64,000 nucleotides of DNA from an uncultured Clostridium sp. Lineage in GTDB: Bacteria > Bacillota > Clostridia > Lachnospirales > Lachnospiraceae. Positions 8,281-16,125 of the stretch are shown piece by piece. The notes beneath the pieces were generated by a model. The model ran no database searches. It worked only from the letters and a program-made list of their open reading frames with translations, and was not told the origin of the DNA. Numbering within the stretch: the stretch's first letter is position 1; every line of letters starts with the position of its first letter. The stretch covers positions 1 through 64,000 of the forward strand of contig CAMNRM010000002.1 of NCBI GenBank assembly GCA_946553025.1. Direction: 5' to 3'. A program made the translations under genes and the position numbers.

Positions 8281-9588
8281 TTACTCATCATAAATACTGA
8301 CAATCTCGCCGTCCAGAATCCGGTTCATATTTTTAACTGCGCAGAAATTCCCGCACATCGAACAGGTATCTTCCTTTTCCGGCTTTGCCAAAGCCCGGTA
8401 AGCCCTGGCCTTTTCCGGGTCAATGGACAGATTAAACATCTCTTCCCAATCCAGATTTTTCCTTGCCAGACTCATCTTATTATCCCAATCCCTTGCCCCG
8501 CGAATTCCCTTGGCGATATCGGCGGCATGGGCGGCGATCCTTGCGGCAATAATCCCTTCTTTAACGTCTTTAAGATCGGGAAGCCTTAAATGTTCTGCAG
8601 GAGTTACATAGCATAAAAATGACGCTCCCGCCGCCGCTGCTATGGCCCCGCCAATCGCCGCCGTAATATGATCATAGCCCGGTGCCACATCCGTTACCAG
8701 CGGCCCCAACACATAAAAAGGCGCTCCCTTGCAGATCGTTTCCTGGATTTTCATATTGGCGGCAATCTGATCTAACGGCATGTGTCCCGGCCCCTCAATG
8801 ATCACCTGAACCTGCTTCTCCCACGCCCTCTTCGTCAGTTCTCCGAGAGTAACCAGTTCTTCCATCTGTGAAATATCCGTGGCGTCGGCAATGCACCCTG
8901 GACGGCAGGCATCGCCAAGGCTGAGCGTCACATCATATTCCCGGCAGATATCCAAAATCTCGTCATAATGCGCATAAAACGGATTTTCCTCCCCTGTCAT
9001 TTCCATCCAGGCAAAGATAATGGAGCCGCCTCTGGACACAATATTCGTCAGCCGCTTTGCCTCCTTAAACCGATGCGCGGTCGCCCTGTTAATCCCCACA
9101 TGAATCGTCATAAAATCCACCCCGTCCTCGGCGTGCATTTTTACAATATCGATCCATTCCCTGGCGGTAATATCCTTTAACGGCTTGTGATAATACACCA
9201 CGGCATCATAAATCGGAACCGTGCCGATCATCGCCGGACATTCCGCCGTCAGCCTGTGCCGAAACTTCTGCGTATCGCCAAAGGAACTTAAATCCATAAT
9301 CGACTCCGCTCCCAGCTTTACGGCATAATTAACCTTTTCCAGCTCCTGCTTCCTATCCATGCAGTCCCTGGATGTTCCCAGATTGACATTAATCTTTGTC
9401 CGAAGCATGGAACCGATAGCATTCGGCTCCAGACAGGTATGGTTTTTATTTGCCGGAATCACTACCCTTCCTTCCGCCACCAGTTTTCTTAATTCCTCCG
9501 GCTCCATATGCTCCTTTTTGGCTGCCAGCTTCATTTCCCTGGTCACGATGCCCTTGTTTGCAGCATCCATCTGTGTTGTGTAATTCAT
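8281..9588 (-). CDS. thiC: phosphomethylpyrimidine synthase ThiC
   Basis: ThiC (435 aa) converts aminoimidazole ribotide to the HMP-phosphate moiety of thiamine by radical SAM chemistry. Seen: MNVNLGTS-like N-terminal region, [30 protein letters not shown], and the C-terminal [11 protein letters not shown] cluster motif. The CX2CX3C spacing is the short form of Clostridia and archaea; the enterobacterial form is CX2CX4C. The frame extends to 9654, but the ATG at 9588 has AAGGAAGGAG before it. It lies behind a TPP riboswitch and ahead of thiW. Confidence 0.95.
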   Translation of the reverse strand: MNYTTQMDAANKGIVTREMKLAAKKEHMEPEELRKLVAEGRVVIPANKNHTCLEPNAIGSMLRTKINVNLGTSRDCMDRKQELEKVNYAVKLGAESIMDLSSFGDTQKFRHRLTAECPAMIGTVPIYDAVVYYHKPLKDITAREWIDIVKMHAEDGVDFMTIHVGINRATAHRFKEAKRLTNIVSRGGSIIFAWMEMTGEENPFYAHYDEILDICREYDVTLSLGDACRPGCIADATDISQMEELVTLGELTKRAWEKQVQVIIEGPGHMPLDQIAANMKIQETICKGAPFYVLGPLVTDVAPGYDHITAAIGGAIAAAAGASFLCYVTPAEHLRLPDLKDVKEGIIAARIAAHAADIAKGIRGARDWDNKMSLARKNLDWEEMFNLSIDPEKARAYRALAKPEKEDTCSMCGNFCAVKNMNRILDGEIVSIYDE

Positions 9589-9704
9589 GGTTTTCTCCTT
9601 CCTTCTCATCGGGGATTTGACGATGTTCAGATATGCGCTGCCGGCAGAAAGCAAGTTTTAAACGTCAAACATGCTCTTGGAAAATGCAATCGAAATGCTG
9701 GATC

Positions 9705-9741
9705 AAAAAACGGATGGCAACGCATCAAACATTACCATCCG
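9705..9741 (-). terminator. riboswitch-controlled intrinsic terminator of thiC
   Basis: Read on the minus strand, CGGATGGTAA pairs with TTGCCATCCG (one wobble), followed by six T. It lies between the TPP aptamer and thiC, about 115 nt before the start, so TPP binding should stop transcription here. Confidence 0.85.
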
Positions 9742-9768
9742 AAAAAAAGCTTATGAGCCAAGATCTGC

Positions 9769-9853
9769 AACTCCCTCCGGCGGCATTATCCGCATCAGGT
9801 TCAAGGGTCGAAGGTTTACCTTCCTCTCAGCCTGTCCCACAAGCTCCCCTGCT
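9769..9853 (-). promoter_or_regulatory. TPP riboswitch (THI element)
   Basis: The minus strand carries the conserved aptamer segments in order: GGGGAGC (P1), CTGAGAGG, ACCCTTGAACCTGATG, GGATAATGCCG and closing GGAGGGAG. These are the universal thi-box elements. With the terminator at 9705-9741 it forms a transcriptional off-switch for thiC-thiW. Confidence 0.95.
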
Positions 9854-9965
9854 ATGTAATTTTTTTCATTATAAGGCTAAAATCCAGCTTTGTCAAACAA
9901 AAAATCTTTCCGCAAAAAAACTTTTTATAAAAAACTTTTCCACTAAGATTTTTCCCGCCAAGATA

Positions 9966-10964
9966 TTAAGCAGGCTTAGACGATTTAAAGTTAGACAAAA
10001 ATAATCCTGCAATCGCCAAAAGCGTTCCCACCGCCGTAATCCAGTTCACCGGCTCCTTTAAAATCAACGCGGAGGTTACCACGGTGATTACCGGAACCAG
10101 ATAAATATAGACGCTGGTTTTCACCGGGCCAAGACGCTTTACCGCAACATTCCAGGTGGTAAAGCACATGGCAGAGGCACCAAGCCCCAGATAGAGGAAG
10201 TTAAACAGGTAAACCGGATGGCAGAAACGTTCCAGCCTGAATTCTACATCGTACAAAAGCATCGAAGGCAGCATAAACAGAATGCCGTAGAAAAACGATC
10301 TCCGCGTCGTTAGGATGACCGGATAGCCGTAACCGGAAATTTTCTTGGTCAGCAGCGAGTAACAGGCCCAGGAGAAGGCAGCAATCACCGATAAAATATC
10401 ACCCGCAGGATTCAGTTTTAACTGGGAGCCATTAAAGCTAATCATGGCAATCCCGGTCATGGCGACAAAAAAGCCCAGAAAGAACCCCGGATGTAATCGC
10501 TCTTGTCCATCCTCTGCAATTTTCTCCTCACCTGATGCCTTACCGCCTTTTTTCCTGTGGTGCATGAAATGAAAAAGTATCGCCGTAAAAAACGGAGAAA
10601 CGGAAACAACTACCCCCACATTCGACGCCATTGTAAAGGTAAGGGCAATATTTTCCAGCAAATAATACAGGCACACCCCGCTAAGACCTGCAAAAACAAA
10701 GGTCAGTTCCTGGCGGATACCGGTTGTTTTCAATCGGCGCGGGCAGGCCAGAAACAGAGCACAATAGCCCATAATAAAGCGAAACAGCAAAATTTCCGCC
10801 GGATTAAATTCTTCAAGCAGAATCTTAATCGAAACAAAGGTCGTTCCCCATAAAAGAATCGTAAACCATGCCGCTGCCTGCCCGATAACACGGGAAGCTC
10901 CCCCTGACGTGCCCGGCTGATTTCCATTTCCGGCAGTATTTCCTGTTCTTATCTTATTTTCCAT
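9966..10964 (-). CDS. EamA/DMT superfamily transporter
   Basis: Inner-membrane exporter-type protein (332 aa) with two EamA repeats, about ten helices in all (WFTILLWGTTFVSIKILL at the N-terminus, TSVYIYLVPVITVV in the second repeat). The region between repeats holds a charged loop (about residues 135-155). The frame opens with GTG at 10973, but the ATG at 10964 is better spaced from AAGGA. Substrate cannot be told from sequence. Single gene. Confidence 0.88.
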   Translation of the reverse strand: MENKIRTGNTAGNGNQPGTSGGASRVIGQAAAWFTILLWGTTFVSIKILLEEFNPAEILLFRFIMGYCALFLACPRRLKTTGIRQELTFVFAGLSGVCLYYLLENIALTFTMASNVGVVVSVSPFFTAILFHFMHHRKKGGKASGEEKIAEDGQERLHPGFFLGFFVAMTGIAMISFNGSQLKLNPAGDILSVIAAFSWACYSLLTKKISGYGYPVILTTRRSFFYGILFMLPSMLLYDVEFRLERFCHPVYLFNFLYLGLGASAMCFTTWNVAVKRLGPVKTSVYIYLVPVITVVTSALILKEPVNWITAVGTLLAIAGLFLSNFKSSKPA

Positions 10965-10998
10965 CTTGTCCACCGTCCTTATTTTTTATCATGCTTAG

Positions 10999-11082
10999 CA
11001 TAAAAACCGTTACGGTTCACCTAGGTTCACTTACATTCACCTACGTTCACTGTAACCCCAAAATGTCGGTGCGGTTTTTATG
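10999..11082. repeat. four tandem 10-bp repeats inside an inverted repeat
   Basis: From 11011 to 11050 there are four head-to-tail 10-bp units ending in TTCAC (TACGGTTCAC, CTAGGTTCAC, TTACATTCAC, CTACGTTCAC), one helical turn apart. They are bracketed by an 11-bp inverted repeat (CATAAAAACCG at 10999-11009, its complement at 11072-11082). A fifth GGTTCAC follows at 11082. The spacing suggests a cooperative protein-binding array between the divergent eamA and GNAT genes. Confidence 0.6.
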
Positions 11083-11159
11083 GTTCACCGCTATTCTACC
11101 GCATATTTTGCGTTTTGTCTTGTAAAATATCTTCAATTTTCTCAATTCAATTTTCTCAT

Positions 11160-11188
11160 TTGCGTTCATGGTAAACCTATGCTATGAT
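11160..11188 (+). promoter_or_regulatory. promoter of the GNAT gene
   Basis: TTGCGT at 11160-11165, 17-nt spacer and TATGAT at 11183-11188, about 50 nt before the start at 11239. Confidence 0.5.
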
Positions 11189-11238
11189 AGAAACATCAAA
11201 AAGTCTTTAGAATCCAGTCAAAACAAAAGAGGTACACC

Positions 11239-11751
11239 ATGGCAGAAAGCAACACAGAAAAGAACATATTAAAGAAAGCAACTAAGAACGTATTAGAGAA
11301 AGCAATTATCTTGAGAAAAGCGCAGCAGGAAGATTTAAGGCCGATCATTGAACTGCAGAAAAAAATATTTTACCTCGAACAAAACATCCCAGCAGACGAT
11401 ATCGAAGGATTTCTTGACCGGAACCCGATGTGCTGGTGTGCGGTCTGTGATGATAAGATTGTCAGCGCAGCGGCGGCCTGGGAAGAAAACGGCGTTCTCC
11501 ACTGGGGAAGGTTTGTCACCAATTCCCGGTACAGAGGGCTGCACATCGGCACACAGTTAGCCCGCCGCTGCTTTGATGATCTCTTTTCTCAGGGCTATAC
11601 GCAGATTTACATGGAAGCCAGGGAAGTTACGGTAAAGATGATCGTGAACATGGGCGGAGAAATCACAGGGGAAACCGTACCCTTTTTTGCAGGAACCGTA
11701 ACCCCGTTAATCCTGAAAAAAGAAAGCTATTACAAAAGCGCGGGGTTATAA
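11239..11751 (+). CDS. GNAT family N-acetyltransferase
   Basis: Acetyltransferase (170 aa). Residues 25-150 have the GNAT fold, with the acetyl-CoA loop YRGLHIGTQLARRCFD and a closing NMGGE segment. The N-terminal 24 residues are a Lys/Glu-rich extension. GAGGT precedes the ATG. Acceptor unknown. It converges on a MATE transporter gene. Confidence 0.8.
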   Translation: MAESNTEKNILKKATKNVLEKAIILRKAQQEDLRPIIELQKKIFYLEQNIPADDIEGFLDRNPMCWCAVCDDKIVSAAAAWEENGVLHWGRFVTNSRYRGLHIGTQLARRCFDDLFSQGYTQIYMEAREVTVKMIVNMGGEITGETVPFFAGTVTPLILKKESYYKSAGL

Positions 11752-11766
11752 TCTCCGCTTTTTCCC
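11734..11766 (+). terminator. intrinsic terminator of the GNAT gene
   Basis: AAAAGCG at 11734-11740 pairs with CGCTTTT further on and is followed by a T run. The left arm overlaps the last codons of the gene. Confidence 0.6.
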
Positions 11767-11787
11767 TTATTTTACCTTCTTTCCCCG

Positions 11788-11872
11788 CCTGCCCGATTTT
11801 CTTAATATAGGTTTCCGCCACCTGCCTGATTTTCCCGGTATATTTTCCCGCCTGCCCAATTTTCCCGATATA
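11788..11872. repeat. three imperfect tandem ~30-bp repeats across the MATE stop codon
   Basis: Units beginning CCTGCC(C/T)(G/A)ATTTT start at 11788, 11821 and 11851. They encode the repeated tail of the MATE protein (YREN-AGG motifs) and include its stop codon, so the C-terminus has grown by tandem duplication. Confidence 0.65.
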
Positions 11873-13223
11873 AAAACCCTGCGGTAATTCCTATGGTAAC
11901 GACTTCTGTCACCGGCGCTGCCATCCACACGCCCGTCATGCCAAAAAGAACGGGCAGGGTAAAGATACAGATCAAAAGAACAAATAATCCCCTTGAAAAA
12001 GATATTGCCGCGGAAGCAAACGCCCTTCCTGTCGCGGTAAAGTAAAAGGAGGTAATCGAGTTTATCCCGGAAAAGAAAAAGGAGGTCATAAAAATCATCA
12101 TTCCTGCACGAATCATGGTCTGCACGGATTCATTCCGGACAAAAACTCTGCTGTAAGGTTCGGAAAATAAAGCCATAACCAGGACGACCGCCGCTCCCGC
12201 CAGAAACACATAGCGATTCGTCCTTTTTCGGATAGCTGCTGCAAGCGTTTTTTCCTCCGCTCCATAGCAAAAACTGATTAAAGGGCTGCTTCCCTGTCCG
12301 AATCCGACGATAACCATACTGAACAGATAGGATACATACCCGACAATGGTAAATGCCGTCACCCCGTCCACACCAAATTTTTTCATAATCACAAAATTGT
12401 ATGCAAACATGGCAATTCCCGTGGACATTTCCCCGATAAATTCTGAACTTCCATTTAAGATTCCCCGGATGCAAAGCTTAAAAGAAAAATGAAATTTTCC
12501 CAGACGATAAACTTTTGCCCGCTGAAAGGAAAGCTTTGCCTGTTGAAAGGAAACCTTTTCGTACCCACAAGCGTCTGCACCACCCAGGAAATAATACAGG
12601 ATACAGACAAAAGATACCAGGGCTGAAACCAGCGAAGCCATGGCAATTCCTGCTGCCCCCAAACTCAGCACGGCAGAAAAAATATAATCAAAAGCCACAT
12701 TCAGCAAGACATTAACTACAGTCACTTTCATAAAAAACCTGGGATTTCCCTCCCCGCGGATAAACATACCAAAGGAAGAATTAACCACCATCACCGGAAG
12801 TTCCAAAAGCATAATCCGGTAATATTCCCGAAAATACCCCTTGGTGATCTCATCCGCCCGCAGCACGGAAAGCATGGGGGAAAAGCAAAACACCAGGATT
12901 ATGCTGATAAGCCCAGAGACAATCACCGTCGTTGTAATGGTCTGGCGAAACACCTGGTTGGCAAAATCGGTATCACCGGAACCCAGCGCCATTCCCGCGG
13001 CAGCCACGCCGCCAATGGAAATCATCAGACCCACGCCCAGGTAGAGATAAATCATGGGCAGCCCTAAATTTACCGCCGCAATCCCTTCTTTTCCCACATA
13101 GTTTCCCATAAAAAATCCGTCAGCAACCGTAATCAGCGCCGTCAGCACCATTGAGATAATCGCGGGAACAGAAAACTGTAAAATCTTTTTTGCCGGGTTT
13201 TTCCGGATTTCTTCTAACTGCAT
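11802..13223 (-). CDS. MATE family efflux transporter
   Basis: Twelve-helix antiporter (473 aa) of the MATE superfamily that expels cationic drugs or metabolites using Na+ or H+. Seen: GTLVNVLLNVAFDYIF-like first half, FGQGSSPLISFCYGA in the second half, which is the hallmark of the DinF/NorM-like group. The ATG at 13223 is chosen because AAGGAGG precedes it; the frame opens at 13244. The last 25 residues are a repetitive hydrophilic tail (YREN..AGG twice) encoded by tandem DNA repeats and not expected in the family. Confidence 0.9.
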   Translation of the reverse strand: MQLEEIRKNPAKKILQFSVPAIISMVLTALITVADGFFMGNYVGKEGIAAVNLGLPMIYLYLGVGLMISIGGVAAAGMALGSGDTDFANQVFRQTITTTVIVSGLISIILVFCFSPMLSVLRADEITKGYFREYYRIMLLELPVMVVNSSFGMFIRGEGNPRFFMKVTVVNVLLNVAFDYIFSAVLSLGAAGIAMASLVSALVSFVCILYYFLGGADACGYEKVSFQQAKLSFQRAKVYRLGKFHFSFKLCIRGILNGSSEFIGEMSTGIAMFAYNFVIMKKFGVDGVTAFTIVGYVSYLFSMVIVGFGQGSSPLISFCYGAEEKTLAAAIRKRTNRYVFLAGAAVVLVMALFSEPYSRVFVRNESVQTMIRAGMMIFMTSFFFSGINSITSFYFTATGRAFASAAISFSRGLFVLLICIFTLPVLFGMTGVWMAAPVTEVVTIGITAGFLYRENWAGGKIYRENQAGGGNLY

Positions 13224-13499
13224 AAAAATTTCCTCCTTGTTCATGATAATGTTCTTGCGCCAATGTTCTTACATCCATGTCCTTCCATCCATGCTTTTAC
13301 CTTCATACCTTTGCATCGATCGTTGTCATGTAATCCATTGAATATTACCCATGATAGAGAAGGAATCAAAAAAATACTTCTGGATTCTTGCCCTGTATTT
13401 TCCGTTTATTTTTCTGTATCACCGGAATTTAGCCATGCCAATGTAACACGGTACGCCGCCCAAATAGAGTTTTTATTTACTATAGTTGCAGGTGCATAT
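13224..13499. other. 276-bp stretch without a recognised gene
   Basis: Between the MATE gene and the small broken ORF. It should hold the minus-strand MATE promoter, but no clear boxes were seen. Short ORFs here do not resemble known proteins. Confidence 0.4.
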
Positions 13500-13602
13500 C
13501 TACAGCTTGCTTCCCATTTCGTATAAAGCATCGCATTTTTCCTTAGTAAAGGTGGTATTTTTCCATGATTAATGCCTTATATGCTTTTTCATCTTTCGTC
13601 AT
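13500..13602 (-). pseudogene. frameshifted small ORF downstream of the nucleotidyltransferase
   Basis: An ATG at 13602 overlaps the end of the nucleotidyltransferase gene by 14 nt and opens a 19-codon frame (MTKDEKAYKALIMEKYH then a stop). Removing one T from the TTT at that point gives a continuous 33-aa protein ending LTKEKCDALYEMGSKL and a stop at 13500. The coherent sequence on both sides argues for a single-base insertion. No family recognised; its place after an MNT gene suggests a partner. Confidence 0.45.
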
Positions 13603-13951
13603 ACAATATAATACCATCCTTTTCTACTTGCTTATAAAATAAACTGTTTCTTACAGATTTCAATTCATTTCTTCCATAGGACAACAAATCAAACTCAACA
13701 TCACCTAATATACTCCACAATTTTGAATGAAAATCAAACATTTCTTTATTTGTCAACAGCTTGCCTGTTGGCATATATTCAGATTCAATGTATAAATCGA
13801 CATCCGAATCCACAGTACTCTCTCCCCTTGCTGTAGAACCAAACAATACAACTAAACTAAACAGATGGTTAAAATTATGACATAATTCTCTTACCTGTTT
13901 TATCATATCTTCTCTGCCATTCAGCATAATAGTATTATCCCATGTTCTCAT
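13589..13951 (-). CDS. MNT-type nucleotidyltransferase domain protein
   Basis: Minimal nucleotidyltransferase (120 aa) with the pol-beta core GSTARGESTVDSDVDL (Gly38-Ser39, Asp50 and Asp52 as metal ligands) and a C-terminal FDLLSYGRNELK strand carrying the third acidic residue. Such proteins are usually the antitoxin half of HEPN/MNT pairs and add AMP to the HEPN toxin. AAGGAG precedes the ATG at 13951. No HEPN gene follows; only a short broken ORF overlaps its end. Confidence 0.8.
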   Translation of the reverse strand: MRTWDNTIMLNGREDMIKQVRELCHNFNHLFSLVVLFGSTARGESTVDSDVDLYIESEYMPTGKLLTNKEMFDFHSKLWSILGDVEFDLLSYGRNELKSVRNSLFYKQVEKDGIILYDER

Positions 13952-13976
13952 ATTGAAATCTCCTTTTTATCCAATA

Positions 13977-14813
13977 CTACCTCACCGGGACACAAATATC
14001 CATCTCCGCTTCCATTGCCGCGCAGTCCACGACATGATAGATATCGATGATATTTCGCCTCTCGTCCAGCCGATAGCGCGTTTTGGGAAGCCATACCAGA
14101 AAAAGAGTCTGATAAGCCGCATAAATGGCTTTAATATGTCCCTTAAACGAATAAACCGCACATTTTCCGCCATGCAGAATAGTTATATTTTCCAACCTGC
14201 ACTCCTCTCCCACACTCAAACCAATATCATAAAGGCAGTTCTTTGCCCTGGTCAGCGACGGATCATCATAGGTTATTTCAAGAAACTTTGTATCCTTAGA
14301 AATATAGTCCCGGTAGCGCACAAGCAGTTCACCCCAGTCCCTGTGCATGTGCTCGTAGCTGCCAAAACGACGCTCATAAATCATGCGGTAATCGGGTATC
14401 TCCTTTATCGCAATCTTTCGGTTACAGTCGGCAAAGCTTTCTGCCCTCCATTGTTCATGATGGAAAAACGGATGCTCCATTGCCCCCTGGTAACTCTTTT
14501 TTCGGAAGGAAACCGGCGACGTCTTATAGTGCTGGCGGAAAGCCGAACTGTAATTGGATGAACTGTAACCATAATCGGCACTGATCTCCGTTATCGAACG
14601 CTCCTTTTCCGTTTTCAGCCGAAACGCACTCTGCTCGAGCCGAACCCTCTTAATAAATTGATAAACGCTCTCCCCCGTCTGGGTTTTAAACAGCCGGCTG
14701 AAATAATAGGGGGAAAAATAACAGTGTGCTGCCACTTCATTGAGGGTGAGTTCTTCCTCTATATGCTGTAAGATATAATCAATCGCCTGGTTAATGGCTT
14801 TACTGGTAATCAT
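13977..14813 (-). CDS. AraC family regulator with GyrI-like ligand domain
   Basis: Transcription factor (278 aa). Residues 1-105 hold two AraC helix-turn-helix motifs (EVAAHCYFSPYYFSRLFK and SITEISADYGYSSSNYSSAFR). The C-terminal half has the GyrI-like (SOUL/BmrR-type) ligand-binding fold, including FGSYEHMHRDWGEL and a typical end near YHVVDCAAMEAEMDICVPV. The frame opens at 14870, but AGGAGG sits before the ATG at 14813. Family members sense drugs or small ligands. It is not next to an obvious target. Confidence 0.87.
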   Translation of the reverse strand: MITSKAINQAIDYILQHIEEELTLNEVAAHCYFSPYYFSRLFKTQTGESVYQFIKRVRLEQSAFRLKTEKERSITEISADYGYSSSNYSSAFRQHYKTSPVSFRKKSYQGAMEHPFFHHEQWRAESFADCNRKIAIKEIPDYRMIYERRFGSYEHMHRDWGELLVRYRDYISKDTKFLEITYDDPSLTRAKNCLYDIGLSVGEECRLENITILHGGKCAVYSFKGHIKAIYAAYQTLFLVWLPKTRYRLDERRNIIDIYHVVDCAAMEAEMDICVPVR

Positions 14814-15073
14814 TCCGTCCTCCTGCCTTCCCTTTCTTTCCCCTTGCTTAATATCATCAGTATAACGCATAAAACAGGCTTTGACAATGCTTCCGAACCG
14901 GATTCCCGATCAAATACACCTGAATAACTGCATCCGCCGTAATACCAGTTGCATATAAAAATCTTTTCCGCTAAACTAAAAAAGAGAAATCTAAAAAAGA
15001 GAAAAAAGAAGATAAAACTTACCCTAAAAAACAACACCCAAAACAAATTCTCACAAAGGAGTATCCGCAAAAA

Positions 15074-15964
15074 ATGAACCTGAACTTTGAATACTACAAA
15101 GTGTTTTACTATGTTTCCAAATACGGCAACCTGACCCGGGCTGCCAGTGTTTTGATGACCAGCCAGCCTGCAGTTACCCGCACCATCCACAATCTGGAAA
15201 ATGAACTTGGCTGCCGGCTCTTCATCCGAAGCAAAAAAGGAATGGAACTGACCCCGGAGGGCCGGCGGTTTTACGAATATATTTCTGCTGCCTGCGAGCA
15301 GATTTTCAAGGGGGAAAATGAACTCTCCGGCATGATCAGCTTAGACAACGGCACCATCTGCATCAGCGCCACGGAAACCGCTCTTCACTGCTGCCTTTTC
15401 CAGGCTGTGGAGGCATTTAACAAGGAATATCCCAATGTCCGGTTTAAACTTTTAAATAACAGTACAAGCGATTCCATCCTGGCGCTGAAAGCGGGAAAAA
15501 TCGATATGGCTGTCGTATCCTCTGTACCCATTCGGGCGGAACTGCCGCTAAAAGTAAAAAAGATTCAGGGCTACCACGACATCCTGATTGGCGGAAATAA
15601 GTTTCAGCACCTGAAAGGAAAAAAGCAGACCCTCGAAGAATTAAAGGATTATCCGTGGATCAGCCTGACTTCGGAAGCCATGACCAGGAATTTCCTGAAC
15701 CATTATTTTTCGGAACAGGGGCTGACATTTGACCCGGATATCGAACTGGCTACGACCGATATGATTCTCCCGGCAGTCCGCCACAATCTGGGCATCGGCT
15801 TTATCCCGGCGGAATTTGCCGCTGAAGATATCCGTCAGGGAAGCCTTTTTGAGATTGCCATCGAAGAAAAGCTGCCTGAACGAAATATCCTTCTGGTCTA
15901 CGATACGGAATATCCCCAGAGCATTGCATCCAAAACTTTCCAAAAATTCCTCTGCCGGCAATAA
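15074..15964 (+). CDS. LysR family transcriptional regulator
   Basis: LysR-type regulator (296 aa): N-terminal winged helix with YVSKYGNLTRAASVLMTSQPAV, then a periplasmic-binding-protein-like effector domain from about residue 90. AAAGGAG precedes the ATG. The phosphoketolase gene follows on the same strand after 161 bp with its own promoter-like sequence, so regulation of that gene is possible but not shown. Confidence 0.9.
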   Translation: MNLNFEYYKVFYYVSKYGNLTRAASVLMTSQPAVTRTIHNLENELGCRLFIRSKKGMELTPEGRRFYEYISAACEQIFKGENELSGMISLDNGTICISATETALHCCLFQAVEAFNKEYPNVRFKLLNNSTSDSILALKAGKIDMAVVSSVPIRAELPLKVKKIQGYHDILIGGNKFQHLKGKKQTLEELKDYPWISLTSEAMTRNFLNHYFSEQGLTFDPDIELATTDMILPAVRHNLGIGFIPAEFAAEDIRQGSLFEIAIEEKLPERNILLVYDTEYPQSIASKTFQKFLCRQ

Positions 15965-16051
15965 TGTTTCAGGAATACTATTCACCTATTTACAGTACCA
16001 TCATTTCTCCATCCATATCAAAAACGTATGGATACAATCAAAGAATACTAT

Positions 16052-16080
16052 TTTACCTCTTCTTTCCTTCATGCTACAAT
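16052..16080 (+). promoter_or_regulatory. possible promoter of the phosphoketolase gene
   Basis: TTTACC at 16052-16057 and TACAAT at 16075-16080 with 17 nt between, 45 nt before the start. Confidence 0.35.
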
Positions 16081-16125
16081 ATTTATGGTTAAAAAAATAA
16101 CAATAAAAAAACAAAGGAAAGAAGG

